Origin: Pararhizobium sp. YC-54
GTDB lineage: Bacteria; Pseudomonadota; Alphaproteobacteria; Rhizobiales; Rhizobiaceae
Assembly: GCF_025847205.1 (NCBI RefSeq)
Contig: NZ_JAOYTH010000014.1
Coordinates: 1 to 64,000 of the forward strand
Reading direction: 5' to 3'
DNA length: 64,000 nucleotides
The translations under genes were made by a program, and so were the position numbers. How positions within the stretch are numbered: position 1 is the stretch's first letter; each line of letters opens with the position of its first letter. Under the pieces are notes generated by a model. It searched no databases. It was not told the origin of the DNA and was given only the letters and a program-made list of their open reading frames with translations. Positions 44,159 through 52,823 of the stretch are shown piece by piece.

Positions 44159-45268
44159 ATGAAAAAAACAACGCCCAAATCCCGTTCCGTCACCGTCAGC
44201 GACGTGGCCAGAGAGGCAAAGGTCTCCAAGGCAACGGCAGCGCGCGTGCTCGGCGGCTACGGCACTGTCAGCGGCAAGGTGCATGAGGACGTCATGGCGG
44301 CGGCCAAGACTCTGGACTACCGGCCGAACGAACTGGCGCGCAGCATGACGACCGGCAAGTCCGGCATCATCGGCGTCGTGGTCGGCGATATTGAAAACCC
44401 CTTCTTCAGCCTTGCCGTGCGCGGCATCAGCGACGCGGCACGCGCCGCCGGGTTCAATGTGATCCTTGCCAATTCCAGCGAACAGATCGAAGTGGAGAAA
44501 GCGGCCGTGCGGCTGCTGATCGGCAAGCGTGTGGATGGGCTGATCGTTACGCCATCGGAATCGCGTGATGTCTCGCACCTGCGCGACATCCATCGCTCGG
44601 GCAGACCGCTTGCCCTGCTTGACCGCGCCCTGCCCGATCTGGATGTCGATACGGTCACAGTCGACGACCGTGACGTCGCCATGCGTGCCACCGGGATTCT
44701 CGTCGATGCTGGTCATCGCGACATCGCCTATGTAACCGCCGTCGATGCGGAGGGACATGAATTTCGCGATCTGACGCAGATTTATACCTCATCGGTGCGC
44801 GAGCGTATCGAGGGCTTTCTTGCGGTCTGCCATGATGCTCGCGTCGAAAACCCGGAACGTCATGTGCGGCTCGGTGCGACGAGCCCCGAGGAAACACGCA
44901 AGGTCGCGACCAAGCTGCTCTCGACGCCCGACCGGCCAACGGCCATCCTCGCTTCGGACAGCCTTATCGGGCTCGAGATCTTTAAGGTCATTCAAACGTT
45001 AGGCCTAAGGGTACCCGAAGACATTTCGCTGATCACCTTCCATGATGCCGATTGGACGAGCGTCACCAGTCCACCGATCACCGTCGTCGATCAGCCGGTC
45101 TATGCCCTTGGCAAAAGCGTGGCGGAACTGCTCATCCGCCGGCTCAAAGGCGAAACACGGCCGCCGGAGCGGCTGGTTCTGTCGACGTCGATCATAGAAC
45201 GAGGCTCCGTCGGACCGCCCTCGAAGGAGATTGTCGAAAACAAGCGGACAGATTCGTCTTCCGACTAG
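44159..45268 (+). CDS. LacI-family repressor, unit B
   Basis: 369 residues. HTH VSDVAREAKVSKATAARVLGGYG (about 13-35), hinge NELARSMTTGKS, and an effector domain with FFSLAVRGISDAARAAGF and SLITFHDADWTSVTSPPITVVDQP. The recognition helix carries Lys after VS. It is divergent from the unit B transporter operon, with tandem operators between. The ATG at 44159 is weakly preceded by a ribosome site (CACGAG), so its level may be low. It ends convergently with the unit C SIS gene over a shared terminator. Confidence 0.92.
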   Translation: MKKTTPKSRSVTVSDVAREAKVSKATAARVLGGYGTVSGKVHEDVMAAAKTLDYRPNELARSMTTGKSGIIGVVVGDIENPFFSLAVRGISDAARAAGFNVILANSSEQIEVEKAAVRLLIGKRVDGLIVTPSESRDVSHLRDIHRSGRPLALLDRALPDLDVDTVTVDDRDVAMRATGILVDAGHRDIAYVTAVDAEGHEFRDLTQIYTSSVRERIEGFLAVCHDARVENPERHVRLGATSPEETRKVATKLLSTPDRPTAILASDSLIGLEIFKVIQTLGLRVPEDISLITFHDADWTSVTSPPITVVDQPVYALGKSVAELLIRRLKGETRPPERLVLSTSIIERGSVGPPSKEIVENKRTDSSSD

Positions 45269-45305
45269 GAACAACGGGCGATGATCGGATCAGCAATTCG
45301 GGAGT

Positions 45306-45331
45306 ATCCGGCAGACAAGCGCCTGCCGGAT
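45306..45331. terminator. Bidirectional hairpin between convergent LacI (unit B) and SIS (unit C) genes
   Basis: ATCCGGCAG pairs with CTGCCGGAT around an eight-base loop, eight bases from the SIS stop and 37 from the LacI stop. No long T-run. Confidence 0.55.
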
Positions 45332-45338
45332 CCGGCGA

Positions 45339-46340
45339 TCAGTAGTCGCTGATCTTCTTCATGTAGCGGCGGGCTTCCAGCATGGTCTGGTTGCGGTGGG
45401 CAGCGAGCTTGTAGGCAAACTTCCAGAGCGCATCAAAGAAGATGAGAGGCACGAGATAACCCTGGAATTGTTCGTCGATGCCGGCGAGATCCAGATTCTT
45501 GGCGTCGAGCACCAGGATGTTGTCTTTATCTCCGAAGCGATAGAGGAAATCGCGCGCTCGCTCTTCCAAACGACGGGTCTCATCGAGGCCGATCATCGTA
45601 ATGAAGCAGGCATCCTTGTCGACGACTTCGAACGGTCCGTGGAAGAATTCGTTGGCATGGATCGCCTGCGAATTGATCCACTGCATTTCCATCAAGACGC
45701 AGATTGCGAAGGAATAGGCGGCCCCATAGTTCGCGCCGCTCGCCGTCGTATAGATCACATCGCGATCCTTGAAACGCTCCGCGAAGGTCGTGAACAGATC
45801 GGCATACTGCACATGCGCTTTCTCGATGGCCGGCTGCAGGTTGCCGAGGCTCTTCAGCAGCAACGGCACGTGGTCGGCTCCATCGGCAATCTTCACGAGA
45901 CCGGCGAGCAGCATATAGAGCACGCCGTAGTTGCTGTCGGCGGCATCGATGGCAATGCCGGTCGTGTAGGACGCCTGGTATTGCAGCACGAAATCGGCGA
46001 CTTCCGCGAGCGGCGACGCCGGATCGAGCGTCATGCCGATGACGGTTGCGCCCTTTTCCTTGGCATGTTTGGCGGCGCGCACGGTCTCGCGGGTGGTTCC
46101 CGTCTGCGAGCACAGGATAACGATGGCGCCGGCACCCAGTTTCAGCGGGTCGCGGCAGACGAATTCATCGCCGTTATAGACATCCGACGTGATGGTTCTG
46201 GAGTGGCGATCAAGAAAATACTTGCCCGGATGCATGATCGAAAGCGAGCCGCCGCAGGCGACAAGAAAGACCTGGGTGACAGGCTTATTTGCCAGCGCCT
46301 CGAGCGCTTTGGCGATATCCGGATTAAGGGCAGTTTTCAT
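45339..46340 (-). CDS. SIS-domain deglycase, FrlB-like, unit C
   Basis: 333 residues, two SIS domains. The first has FLVACGGSLSIMHPGKYF and ILCSQTGTTRETV; the second has YTTASGANYGAAYSFA, then NEFFHGPFEVVDKDACF. The C-terminal RRYMKKISDY matches the FrlB-type end. E. coli FrlB has the same VACG start and HGPLEIVEPG segment, so the family call (6-phosphofructosamine deglycase) is good. It is transcribed away from the FrlD-like kinase, with a LacI-type operator between. The products would be glucose 6-phosphate and an amino acid. Confidence 0.9.
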   Translation of the reverse strand: MKTALNPDIAKALEALANKPVTQVFLVACGGSLSIMHPGKYFLDRHSRTITSDVYNGDEFVCRDPLKLGAGAIVILCSQTGTTRETVRAAKHAKEKGATVIGMTLDPASPLAEVADFVLQYQASYTTGIAIDAADSNYGVLYMLLAGLVKIADGADHVPLLLKSLGNLQPAIEKAHVQYADLFTTFAERFKDRDVIYTTASGANYGAAYSFAICVLMEMQWINSQAIHANEFFHGPFEVVDKDACFITMIGLDETRRLEERARDFLYRFGDKDNILVLDAKNLDLAGIDEQFQGYLVPLIFFDALWKFAYKLAAHRNQTMLEARRYMKKISDY

Positions 46341-46471
46341 GGTGTCCTCTTTTGGTCTTGGCGCCGTTGCGGCGCTGCGCGTGAAATCCCTCTGCTACGC
46401 AATTTTCTCGTCCGGGCACGGTTAAGATGCTTTTTCATCCCAGGCATCCCTCGCCCCGATCATCGTCTGCG

Positions 46472-46506
46472 TTGACAGCTTTTCTCCAATGTGCGAACGT
46501 TCTCAC
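46472..46506 (+). promoter_or_regulatory. Divergent promoter with unit C LacI operator (O3)
   Basis: TTGACA (46472-46477) faces the kinase gene. GTGCGAACGTTCTCAC (46491-46506), the exact reverse complement of the core at 48671-48686, overlaps its likely -10 region. This places the SIS and kinase genes under the LacI regulator encoded 1 kb away. Confidence 0.75.
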
Positions 46507-46531
46507 AACTTGTCAATCGGAAAGACTCCAG

Positions 46532-47374
46532 ATGATCAAAATTGCTGCGATGGGCGACAATGTCGTTGATTGCTACATCTCAAAAGGTACGATGTTTCCC
46601 GGCGGAAACTGCCTCAACGTTTCCGTGTTCATCCGGCGCTTTGGTGGGTACTCTGCCTATATCGGGGCCATCGGGCAGGACGCAGCTGGCCGTGTGATCG
46701 AGGCGGCACTTCTGCACGAGGGCGTGGATCCGGCCCGGCTGCGCATCCTTGACGGACCCACCGCCTATTGCATTATCGGCCACCGCGATGCCGACCGCGT
46801 CTTCGTGCGCGCTGATCTCGGCGTATCCATGTTCTCTCCGGTGGATGACGACATCACCTTTCTGAAGGATTTCGCGGCCGTTCATATCGGTCAATCGAGC
46901 GGGTTGGACGACCATGTTGCGGCGGCGGCGGCACAGACATTGCTGTCCTATGATTTCTCGACCCGCCGCGATCCGGATCATCGCCGAACCATTGCCCCCT
47001 TGTGCTTCCTGGCATCGGTTTCCGGCGGAGACCTGTCATCCCATGAGGCGTTCGCCGTAGCGGGCGAACTACGTGAAGGTGGCGCAAGATGGGTTCTGGT
47101 GACACGCGGCAGCGAGGGGGCGATGCTTCTCGGAGAGGAAGGCCTGTTCGAGGTTCCCGCCTCCCCCGCCGAACTGGTCGATACGCTCGGTGCCGGCGAC
47201 ACCTTCATTGCGCGCACGCTCTACGGGCTGGTTGCCGGTGAAACGCCCGAGGTTTTGCTTTCGGCAGCCGCAGCCGCAGCCGCCGAAACCTGCCGTTATC
47301 TCGGAGCCGTCGGCCATGGCGCGCCGATCGCGCTGTCGGGCGATGTGCCGGAGCTTCAGGCCCTCCCGGCCTGA
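46532..47374 (+). CDS. PfkB-family kinase, FrlD-like (fructosamine 6-kinase), unit C
   Basis: 280 residues. The start MIKIAAMGDNVVDCYISKG and FPGGNCLNVSVF correspond to FrlD's GDNCVD and FSGGNAVNVAV. The catalytic region DTLGAGDTFIARTLYG holds the Asp base. It would phosphorylate the sugar of an Amadori compound, followed by cleavage by the divergent SIS enzyme. The ATG at 46532 is 26 bases after the operator. Its 3' end overlaps that of the convergent LacI gene by 19 bases. Confidence 0.88.
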   Translation: MIKIAAMGDNVVDCYISKGTMFPGGNCLNVSVFIRRFGGYSAYIGAIGQDAAGRVIEAALLHEGVDPARLRILDGPTAYCIIGHRDADRVFVRADLGVSMFSPVDDDITFLKDFAAVHIGQSSGLDDHVAAAAAQTLLSYDFSTRRDPDHRRTIAPLCFLASVSGGDLSSHEAFAVAGELREGGARWVLVTRGSEGAMLLGEEGLFEVPASPAELVDTLGAGDTFIARTLYGLVAGETPEVLLSAAAAAAAETCRYLGAVGHGAPIALSGDVPELQALPA

Positions 47375-48462
47375 GGCGCCATGACAGAACCGCGTAGCGC
47401 CAGCGTGTGCTTCAACACCTGGTGCTGCTCTTCGCCGCCCTCCCCGCCGATGCGTGCGAGAATGAGGCGCGCAGAAGCCTCGCCCATCTCCGTCAGGGGC
47501 TGGGCGATTGCCGTGATGCCAGGCTTCAAAAAACTCATCCAGTCGAGGTCGTCGAAGCAAATCAAAGAAAGATCCGTCGGAATCTGCAGGTCGAGCGAGG
47601 TGATCGCATCCATCGCCACCGCCGACATCAGCCCGTCCGCGGTAAAGAGCGCCGTAGGCCTGTTGGGGCGCGACAGAAGTTCCATCGTTGCCGTTCTCGC
47701 CGCCTTCACGGAATAGGTGCCCACCCGGCCGATAAGGTTACGGTCGATTAAAAGCCCGGCCGCGCGGTGCGCCTCGATATAGCCGAACAGACGCTGCCAG
47801 CTGGGAAACAGGCTGGCAGGATCGATCGATCCCTCGATGACGCGATCGATGAAGGTTTCCATGTCGCCAAATTCCCAGCGCTCCAGCTCGGCCACCATGC
47901 CGATCCGGCGGTGGCCTGCGGCAAGCAATTGCGTGATACTGTCGCTTGCAGCGCCGCAGTTGTCGAGCGTCACGGAATCGGCGGAAAGCCCGTTGACCCG
48001 TCGGTCGATCTGGACGATCGGGCAGCCCGAGGCCGCGGCCGCATGCAGATGCTGCGAACCGGACGTGTCGCATGGCGCGACGATCAGACCGTCGATCTGC
48101 TTCTCAAGCAACAACTGGACAGCCTCGATCTCGCGGTCGAGCAGCTCGTCGCTGTTGGTCAGCAGCACTCCGAAACCCTGCGCCCGGGCGACATCGGCAA
48201 TGCCGCGCAGGATGCTGGCATAGAATGGGCTCTGGATATCGCCCGCGACGACGCCGATCGTCTTGGTCTTGCCGGTAATCAGGCTGCGGGCAAGAAGGTT
48301 GGGACGATACCCCAAAGCCTCGGCGCTGCGGCGCACCTTTTCCTTATTTTCCTCGCTGGTGTAGCCGTAACCACCCAGAACGCGGCCCGCCGTTGCGGTG
48401 CTCACCCCGGCCAGCTTGGCAACTTCGGTGATTGTCACTTTGTCGGCGCGCTTGTCTGCCAT
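47356..48462 (-). CDS. LacI-family repressor, unit C
   Basis: 368 residues. HTH ITEVAKLAGVSTATAGRVLGGYG (about 11-33), hinge NLLARSLITGKT, and a type 1 effector domain with FYASILRGIADVARAQGF and SLICFDDLDWMSFLKPGITAIAQP. The recognition helix carries Thr after VS. It is divergent from the unit C transporter, with two operators between, and a third identical core lies before the kinase gene. It is probably the local repressor for both transcripts. The ATG at 48462 follows GGGGAAG and leaves a leader of about 160 bases. Confidence 0.93.
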   Translation of the reverse strand: MADKRADKVTITEVAKLAGVSTATAGRVLGGYGYTSEENKEKVRRSAEALGYRPNLLARSLITGKTKTIGVVAGDIQSPFYASILRGIADVARAQGFGVLLTNSDELLDREIEAVQLLLEKQIDGLIVAPCDTSGSQHLHAAAASGCPIVQIDRRVNGLSADSVTLDNCGAASDSITQLLAAGHRRIGMVAELERWEFGDMETFIDRVIEGSIDPASLFPSWQRLFGYIEAHRAAGLLIDRNLIGRVGTYSVKAARTATMELLSRPNRPTALFTADGLMSAVAMDAITSLDLQIPTDLSLICFDDLDWMSFLKPGITAIAQPLTEMGEASARLILARIGGEGGEEQHQVLKHTLALRGSVMAPQAGRA

Positions 48463-48623
48463 TACGCTTCCCCGGAACTCGACTGCATGAACGTCTTTGG
48501 TGCTGAAAATCGGCCGGATCCCGGCGAGAACGAAGGCGGGAGACGCGGTCGTTCCGTTCCCGATACAACGCCAAGTCCATATTTGACAGGCCTTCTTTTC
48601 CGATTTTGCCGCTGAAATGCCAT

Positions 48624-48639
48624 TTGCGAACTTTCTCAC
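48624..48639. promoter_or_regulatory. LacI-type operator O1, unit C (degenerate)
   Basis: TTGCGAACTTTCTCAC matches 14 of 16 bases of the O3 core. It ends where the -35 box TTGACG (48640-48645) begins. Its centre is 47 bases from that of O2. Confidence 0.55.
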
Positions 48640-48688
48640 TTGACGGATGTGAAAAACAGATGCTTCTATTGTGAGAACGTTCGCACAA
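48640..48688 (+). promoter_or_regulatory. Unit C transporter promoter with operator O2
   Basis: TTGACG (48640-48645) is 18 bases from TTCTAT (48664-48669). The near-perfect palindrome TTGTGAGAACGTTCGCACAA (48669-48688) starts at the end of the -10 box. Together with O1 the promoter is bracketed by two sites for the divergent LacI protein. Confidence 0.7.
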
Positions 48689-48749
48689 TCGGATCACAGG
48701 TTCAATCGTCTATTTCGCGGATTACCTGTTTCCCGGAACGGAGGAGCAA

Positions 48750-49643
48750 ATGAGGACAAGAAAGGGGAATGACATGACGATCAAAGCACTTGCCGGCAAG
48801 CTTCTTGCTGGTACGGTTCTGGTCATCGCCATGGCGGCATCTGCCAATGCCGCGGGCGTCGATCAGAAACTGCATGACGCAGTCCCGTCAGAATACCAGA
48901 AGAACGGCGTCAACGTGGCCGCGTTCAACGACTGGCCGCCGGACGAATTCGTCGAAAATGGCGAACTGAAGGGGTGGAGCGTCGATATGGCCAAGGCCAT
49001 GTCGGAAAAGCTGGGGGTCGAATTCAAATTCACGCCGACCAGCTTCGATGCGATTATTCCAGGACTGGCCAGCAAGCGTTTCGACGCCGGCTTCTCCTCG
49101 TTCGGCGTTACCGAGGAGCGGCTTGAGGTTCTGGATTTCGTACCACAGCGCAAGGAAGGAACGGCCTATGCGTTCCTTAAGGAAAAGAGCTTCGACATCC
49201 AGTCCGAGAAAGATCTCTGCGGACATTCCGTTGCGGTCCTGACCGGTGCCTGGGATTTTCAGTATCTGACCAAGGTCAGCGAGGAAACTTGCGTCAAGGC
49301 CGGTGCTGCGCCGATCGACTTGCAGCAGTTCACCACGCAGAATGCGGCGGAACTCGCCGTTTCCTCCGGTCGCGTCGAAATGGTCGCAGCCGGCTCGGCG
49401 AAATTGCAGTATCTTGCCAAGCAGACCGGCCGTTTCGGAGTGTCGAAACTGACCAGCAACGCCGTCTTCAACGGCATCGGCGTGCGCCGCGACGATCCGC
49501 TCGGGCCTGTCCTCAAGGACGCGCTGCAGGCTATGATCGACGACGGCACCTACACGGCGCTGATGGCGAAATGGGGTGTCGATGGTTCCGGCATGCTCGA
49601 CAAGGCACTGCTCGTCAACAAGGCAAACCCTGTCACGAAGTAA
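48750..49643 (+). CDS. Polar amino acid-type substrate-binding protein, unit C
   Basis: 297 residues (289 if the ATG at 48774 is used; both have good ribosome sites). A signal peptide ends near NAAG. The SBP_bac_3 fold shows VNVAAFNDWPPDEFVENGELKGWSVDM, the ligand region FDAGFSSFGVTEERLEVLDFVPQ, and Cys residues in KDLCGHSV and SEETCVKAG that could form a disulfide. It captures an amino acid or sugar-amino acid conjugate. It is followed by a terminator-like hairpin and then the permease. Confidence 0.92.
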   Translation: MRTRKGNDMTIKALAGKLLAGTVLVIAMAASANAAGVDQKLHDAVPSEYQKNGVNVAAFNDWPPDEFVENGELKGWSVDMAKAMSEKLGVEFKFTPTSFDAIIPGLASKRFDAGFSSFGVTEERLEVLDFVPQRKEGTAYAFLKEKSFDIQSEKDLCGHSVAVLTGAWDFQYLTKVSEETCVKAGAAPIDLQQFTTQNAAELAVSSGRVEMVAAGSAKLQYLAKQTGRFGVSKLTSNAVFNGIGVRRDDPLGPVLKDALQAMIDDGTYTALMAKWGVDGSGMLDKALLVNKANPVTK

Positions 49644-49673
49644 GGGTGGATGATCCGCTTACTTCAACATCGC

Positions 49674-49694
49674 GGAGCCGCGTGCTGCGGCTCC
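49674..49694 (+). terminator. Hairpin after the first gene of the unit C operon
   Basis: GGAGCCGC pairs with GCGGCTCC around GTGCT and is followed by GATCCTTTT. It is a terminator-like hairpin between binding protein and permease, expected to lower downstream expression by partial termination. Confidence 0.7.
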
Positions 49695-49718
49695 GATCCT
49701 TTTCTGCCAGAGGTGCGA

Positions 49719-50660
49719 ATGGCTCACGATCAGAAAAACCCGGCATCGGCGCGTCCCGATATTCACGAAACCAAACCGGTGCCATTGCGTCATCCATCCT
49801 GGTGGATCGGCGGGGCTGCACTTTTGATCTTCGTGATTATGTTCATTCGCCTGCTGGTCACCAATGAAAACCTCCATTGGGATATCGTCGCGCAGTATAT
49901 GTTCAGCGCGGAAATCCTGGCCGGTCTCGGGCGCACCTTGCTACTCACCTTCGTCGCTATGATCATCGGCCTTGCCATCGGCGTGGTGCTCGCCATCATG
50001 CGGCTTTCGCGCAATCCCGTGTTCCAGACCGCGAGCTGGGCCTGGATCTGGTTTTTCCGTGGTGTTCCGCCCCTCGTCCAACTGATCTTCTGGTATAATC
50101 TGGCACTGTTGATCCCGACCGTGTCGATTGGTATTCCCTTCGGGCCTGAGCTCTGGTCCGCCAGCATGAATTCGTTGATCACGCCCTTCAGCGCCGCCGT
50201 CCTCGGACTTGCCTTGACTGAAAGCGCCTATGCCGCCGAAATGATCCGCGCCGGCATTCAGGCGGTCAACGTTGGACAAACGGAAGCGGCCGCAACGCTC
50301 GGCATGACCCGCTCTCAGACGCTACGGCGCATTGTGCTGCCGCAGGCGCTGAAGATCGTCATTCCGCCGATCGGCAACGACACCATTTCCATGCTGAAAT
50401 TCACCTCGCTGGTAAGCGTACTCGCTCTTCCGGACCTGCTTTATTCCGCCCAGATGATCTATTCGCGCACCTATCAGACCATCCCGCTGCTGATCGTTGC
50501 GACGATCTGGTATCTGGTGCTTTCCACCATCCTGACCCTTATCGAACATTACATCGAACACCGCCTGAACGACGGCAAGCCGCTAGAACTTAGCCTTGTG
50601 CTATCGTCATTGTTCCGCAGCAAGTTCTGGGCGCCGCGCCGCACGGAGGTCTCCGCATGA
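49719..50660 (+). CDS. Polar amino acid ABC transporter permease (HisM/GlnP family), unit C
   Basis: 313 residues with about six helices and a longer N-terminal cytoplasmic part than usual (about 30 residues). The coupling segment [37 protein letters not shown] is the family's EAA loop. [15 protein letters not shown] is the conserved helix 2 to 3 motif. It partners the ATPase that starts inside its stop codon (ATGA) and the binding protein upstream. Confidence 0.93.
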   Translation: MAHDQKNPASARPDIHETKPVPLRHPSWWIGGAALLIFVIMFIRLLVTNENLHWDIVAQYMFSAEILAGLGRTLLLTFVAMIIGLAIGVVLAIMRLSRNPVFQTASWAWIWFFRGVPPLVQLIFWYNLALLIPTVSIGIPFGPELWSASMNSLITPFSAAVLGLALTESAYAAEMIRAGIQAVNVGQTEAAATLGMTRSQTLRRIVLPQALKIVIPPIGNDTISMLKFTSLVSVLALPDLLYSAQMIYSRTYQTIPLLIVATIWYLVLSTILTLIEHYIEHRLNDGKPLELSLVLSSLFRSKFWAPRRTEVSA

Positions 50661-51427
50661 ATGCCCCCATGCCGCTGCTCAATGTAGAGCGCCTCTCCAA
50701 GAGTTTCGGAACGCATCGGGTGCTCAACAGCATCGACATGAGCGTCAAGCTCGGCGACGTCACCTGCATCGTCGGACCCTCCGGCTCCGGCAAGAGCACG
50801 CTGCTGCGCTGCCTCAATTATCTCGAAGTGCCGGATTCGGGAGTCGTCTTCCTCGATGGCGACCCGGTCGGCATGCGCTGGCATGGCAACACCCTGCGCC
50901 AGATGTCGTTCAACGAATTGGCAGCCCAGCGGCAGCGCATGGGCATGGTGTTCCAAAGCTTCAATCTCTTCCCGCATAAGACGGCGTTGGAGAACGTCAT
51001 CGAAGCACCCATCATCGTTCAGCGCCGCAGAAAAGCTGAAGCCGTCGAGGAGGCTATGGCGCTGCTCGACAAGGTGGGCCTTCGCGACCGAGCCCATTAT
51101 TATCCGAAACAACTTTCCGGCGGACAACAGCAGCGCGTAGCGATCGCCCGCTCGTTGGCAATGCGGCCGGCGGTGATGCTCTTCGACGAGCCGACGTCGG
51201 CGCTCGATCCGGAACTGGTAGGCGAGGTTCTCGCCGTGATGCGTCAGCTCGCCGAGGATGGCATGACGATGGTCGTCGTTACGCACGAGATGAGCTTTGC
51301 CCGTGACGTTGCCGACCACCTGATCTTCATGGATGGCGGCGTCATCGTCGAGGCAGGCCCGCCGAAGGAGGTACTGTCTAACCCGCAGCACACCCGGACC
51401 AAATCATTCCTGGCTCGCGTGCTCTGA
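50657..51427 (+). CDS. Polar amino acid ABC transporter ATPase (GlnQ/HisP-like), unit C
   Basis: 256 residues. Walker [10 protein letters not shown] (about 40), Q-loop [12 protein letters not shown], signature [12 protein letters not shown], Walker [13 protein letters not shown] and H-loop VVTHEMSFA are intact. An insertion before the Q-loop ([20 protein letters not shown]) is the type seen in the HisP subgroup. Start and stop overlaps make it part of the transporter operon; the cyclodeaminase gene follows 28 bases later. Confidence 0.94.
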   Translation: MNAPMPLLNVERLSKSFGTHRVLNSIDMSVKLGDVTCIVGPSGSGKSTLLRCLNYLEVPDSGVVFLDGDPVGMRWHGNTLRQMSFNELAAQRQRMGMVFQSFNLFPHKTALENVIEAPIIVQRRRKAEAVEEAMALLDKVGLRDRAHYYPKQLSGGQQQRVAIARSLAMRPAVMLFDEPTSALDPELVGEVLAVMRQLAEDGMTMVVVTHEMSFARDVADHLIFMDGGVIVEAGPPKEVLSNPQHTRTKSFLARVL

Positions 51428-51455
51428 GGCAGACATCCAAATCCGAAAGCGTCCG

Positions 51456-52409
51456 ATGCAGCATCTGAATGCCGATACCGTCCATGCCCTGCTCGATTAT
51501 CCCAGCCTCGTGGAAGCCCTGCGCGTCGCCCACCACGACGGTTCCATGCCTGAGGCGCGGGTGCAAGTACTGAGCGACCGCAGCAACGAAGCGAACAAGT
51601 TCGTAACCCTGGTCGCCTGGGCGTCCGGGGACGTGATTGCGGTCAAACTTGTTGGCGTATTTCCCGATAATCCTTCTCTGCCCGTTCCCGAGCCGTCCGT
51701 GCAGGGTCTGGTCACGCTGATCAGTGGCAAGACGGGAGCGCCCCTGATGACCTGCGACGGCGCTGCCCTCACCTTTCGCAAGACGGCGGCCGACTCGGCA
51801 CTGGCGGTCGATCTCCTGGCCCGCAAGGATGCCAAAGTGCTGCTCGTCCTCGGTGCGGGGGGGCTCGCGCCGCACGTGATCGAGGCACATACCTCCGTGC
51901 GTCCATCGATCAGCCGGGTGATGATCTGGAATCGCAATCCCCAGAAAGCCACCGACCTTGCGGCAAGGCTGAAACATCTGCCGATCGACATATCAGCGGT
52001 CGACAATCTGAACGACGCCCTGGCGCAGGCGGATATCGTCTCCAGCGTGACCATGGCGACCGAGCCGCTCGTCAACGGCGCCTTGCTCAAGTCCGGATGC
52101 CATGTCGATCTGATCGGCGCCTACATGCCCGAGATGCGCGAAGCCGATGACGATGTCGCACGACGCGCGGGCCGCATCTTCGTCGATACCCGGAGCGGCT
52201 GCGAAGGATCCGGTGAGGTGGCCGAGCCACTTGCCCGTGGGCTGATAACGCGCGAGCAGATCGTCGCCGACCTGTTCGATCTTTGTCAGGGTCGGCATGC
52301 GGGTCGCAGTGGCAACGGCGAAATCACGATGTTCAAGAATGTCGGCGGCGGTCATCTGGATCTGTTCACCGCGCGCCACTTGCTCGCTCGGGCGGACGTC
52401 ATCGGGTGA
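51456..52409 (+). CDS. Ornithine cyclodeaminase/mu-crystallin family enzyme, unit C
   Basis: 317 residues. The N-terminal dimerisation part contains VTLVAWASGDVIAVKLVGVFPDNP and the substrate Lys region; the Rossmann part has LVLGAGGLAPHVIEAH (about 130) and IWNRNPQKATDLAARL. The family converts ornithine to proline, or reduces cyclic imines such as pyrroline-2-carboxylate, or acts as an amino-acid dehydrogenase. At the end of the unit C operon it could process the amino acid or amine released by the deglycase. Which reaction applies is open. The ATG at 51456 fits the family start. Confidence 0.9.
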   Translation: MQHLNADTVHALLDYPSLVEALRVAHHDGSMPEARVQVLSDRSNEANKFVTLVAWASGDVIAVKLVGVFPDNPSLPVPEPSVQGLVTLISGKTGAPLMTCDGAALTFRKTAADSALAVDLLARKDAKVLLVLGAGGLAPHVIEAHTSVRPSISRVMIWNRNPQKATDLAARLKHLPIDISAVDNLNDALAQADIVSSVTMATEPLVNGALLKSGCHVDLIGAYMPEMREADDDVARRAGRIFVDTRSGCEGSGEVAEPLARGLITREQIVADLFDLCQGRHAGRSGNGEITMFKNVGGGHLDLFTARHLLARADVIG

Positions 52410-52539
52410 GCCGTGGCCGCTTGCACACGCAATGGAGTTCCGCAATCAAGGCGATCTCGACGCAAGAACCGTTCCGGTCCTCGATCCAGACCGGTTGGCA
52501 TTGAGCGAGAAGACGTTCGCCGTTTATGCCAGACATCAT
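52410..52539. other. Coding-like remnant between cyclodeaminase and IS6 fragment
   Basis: A plus-strand segment from 52433 reads MEFRNQGDLDARTVPVLDPD and then LALSEKTFAVYARHHL. It looks like the N-terminal piece of a protein cut by the IS fragment that follows, but I do not recognise it. Confidence 0.3.
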
Positions 52540-52738
52540 TTAGCGAAGGCTCTTACGACGCAGCCGGCGGGCATAGTCGTGACCGAACTTCTTTCCCCAC
52601 AGGCGTATCGTCTCGTAGGAAACGACAATCCCACGCTCCAGCAGCATCTCCTCCACCAGCCGCAAGTAAATTCAGCCAGACTGCGCGGGCGATGAACTGC
52701 TGCGGAAAACGATGGTGCTTGTAGCTGACGACAGTCAT
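52540..52738 (-). pseudogene. IS6-family transposase fragment
   Basis: From an ATG at 52738 the product starts MTVVSYKHHRFPQQFIARAVWLNL. After a small deletion and frame change the sequence RLVEEMLLERGIVVSYETIR then LWGKKFGHDYARRLRRK follows. These are the N-terminal helix-turn-helix blocks of IS6/IS26-type DDE transposases. The catalytic core is missing, so it is an inactive remnant marking a past insertion between units C and D. Confidence 0.8.
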
Positions 52739-52823
52739 GCTTATGTTCAACGAATTATCCAATATCCGTTAAGCCAAAAACATCGTGACAACGCCGATTC
52801 AGACACACTCCGACGCCGAGCGA

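Noticed and set aside
45396..46475. Plus-strand open frame of 359 codons
   Set aside because: Antisense to the unit C SIS gene; no family features.
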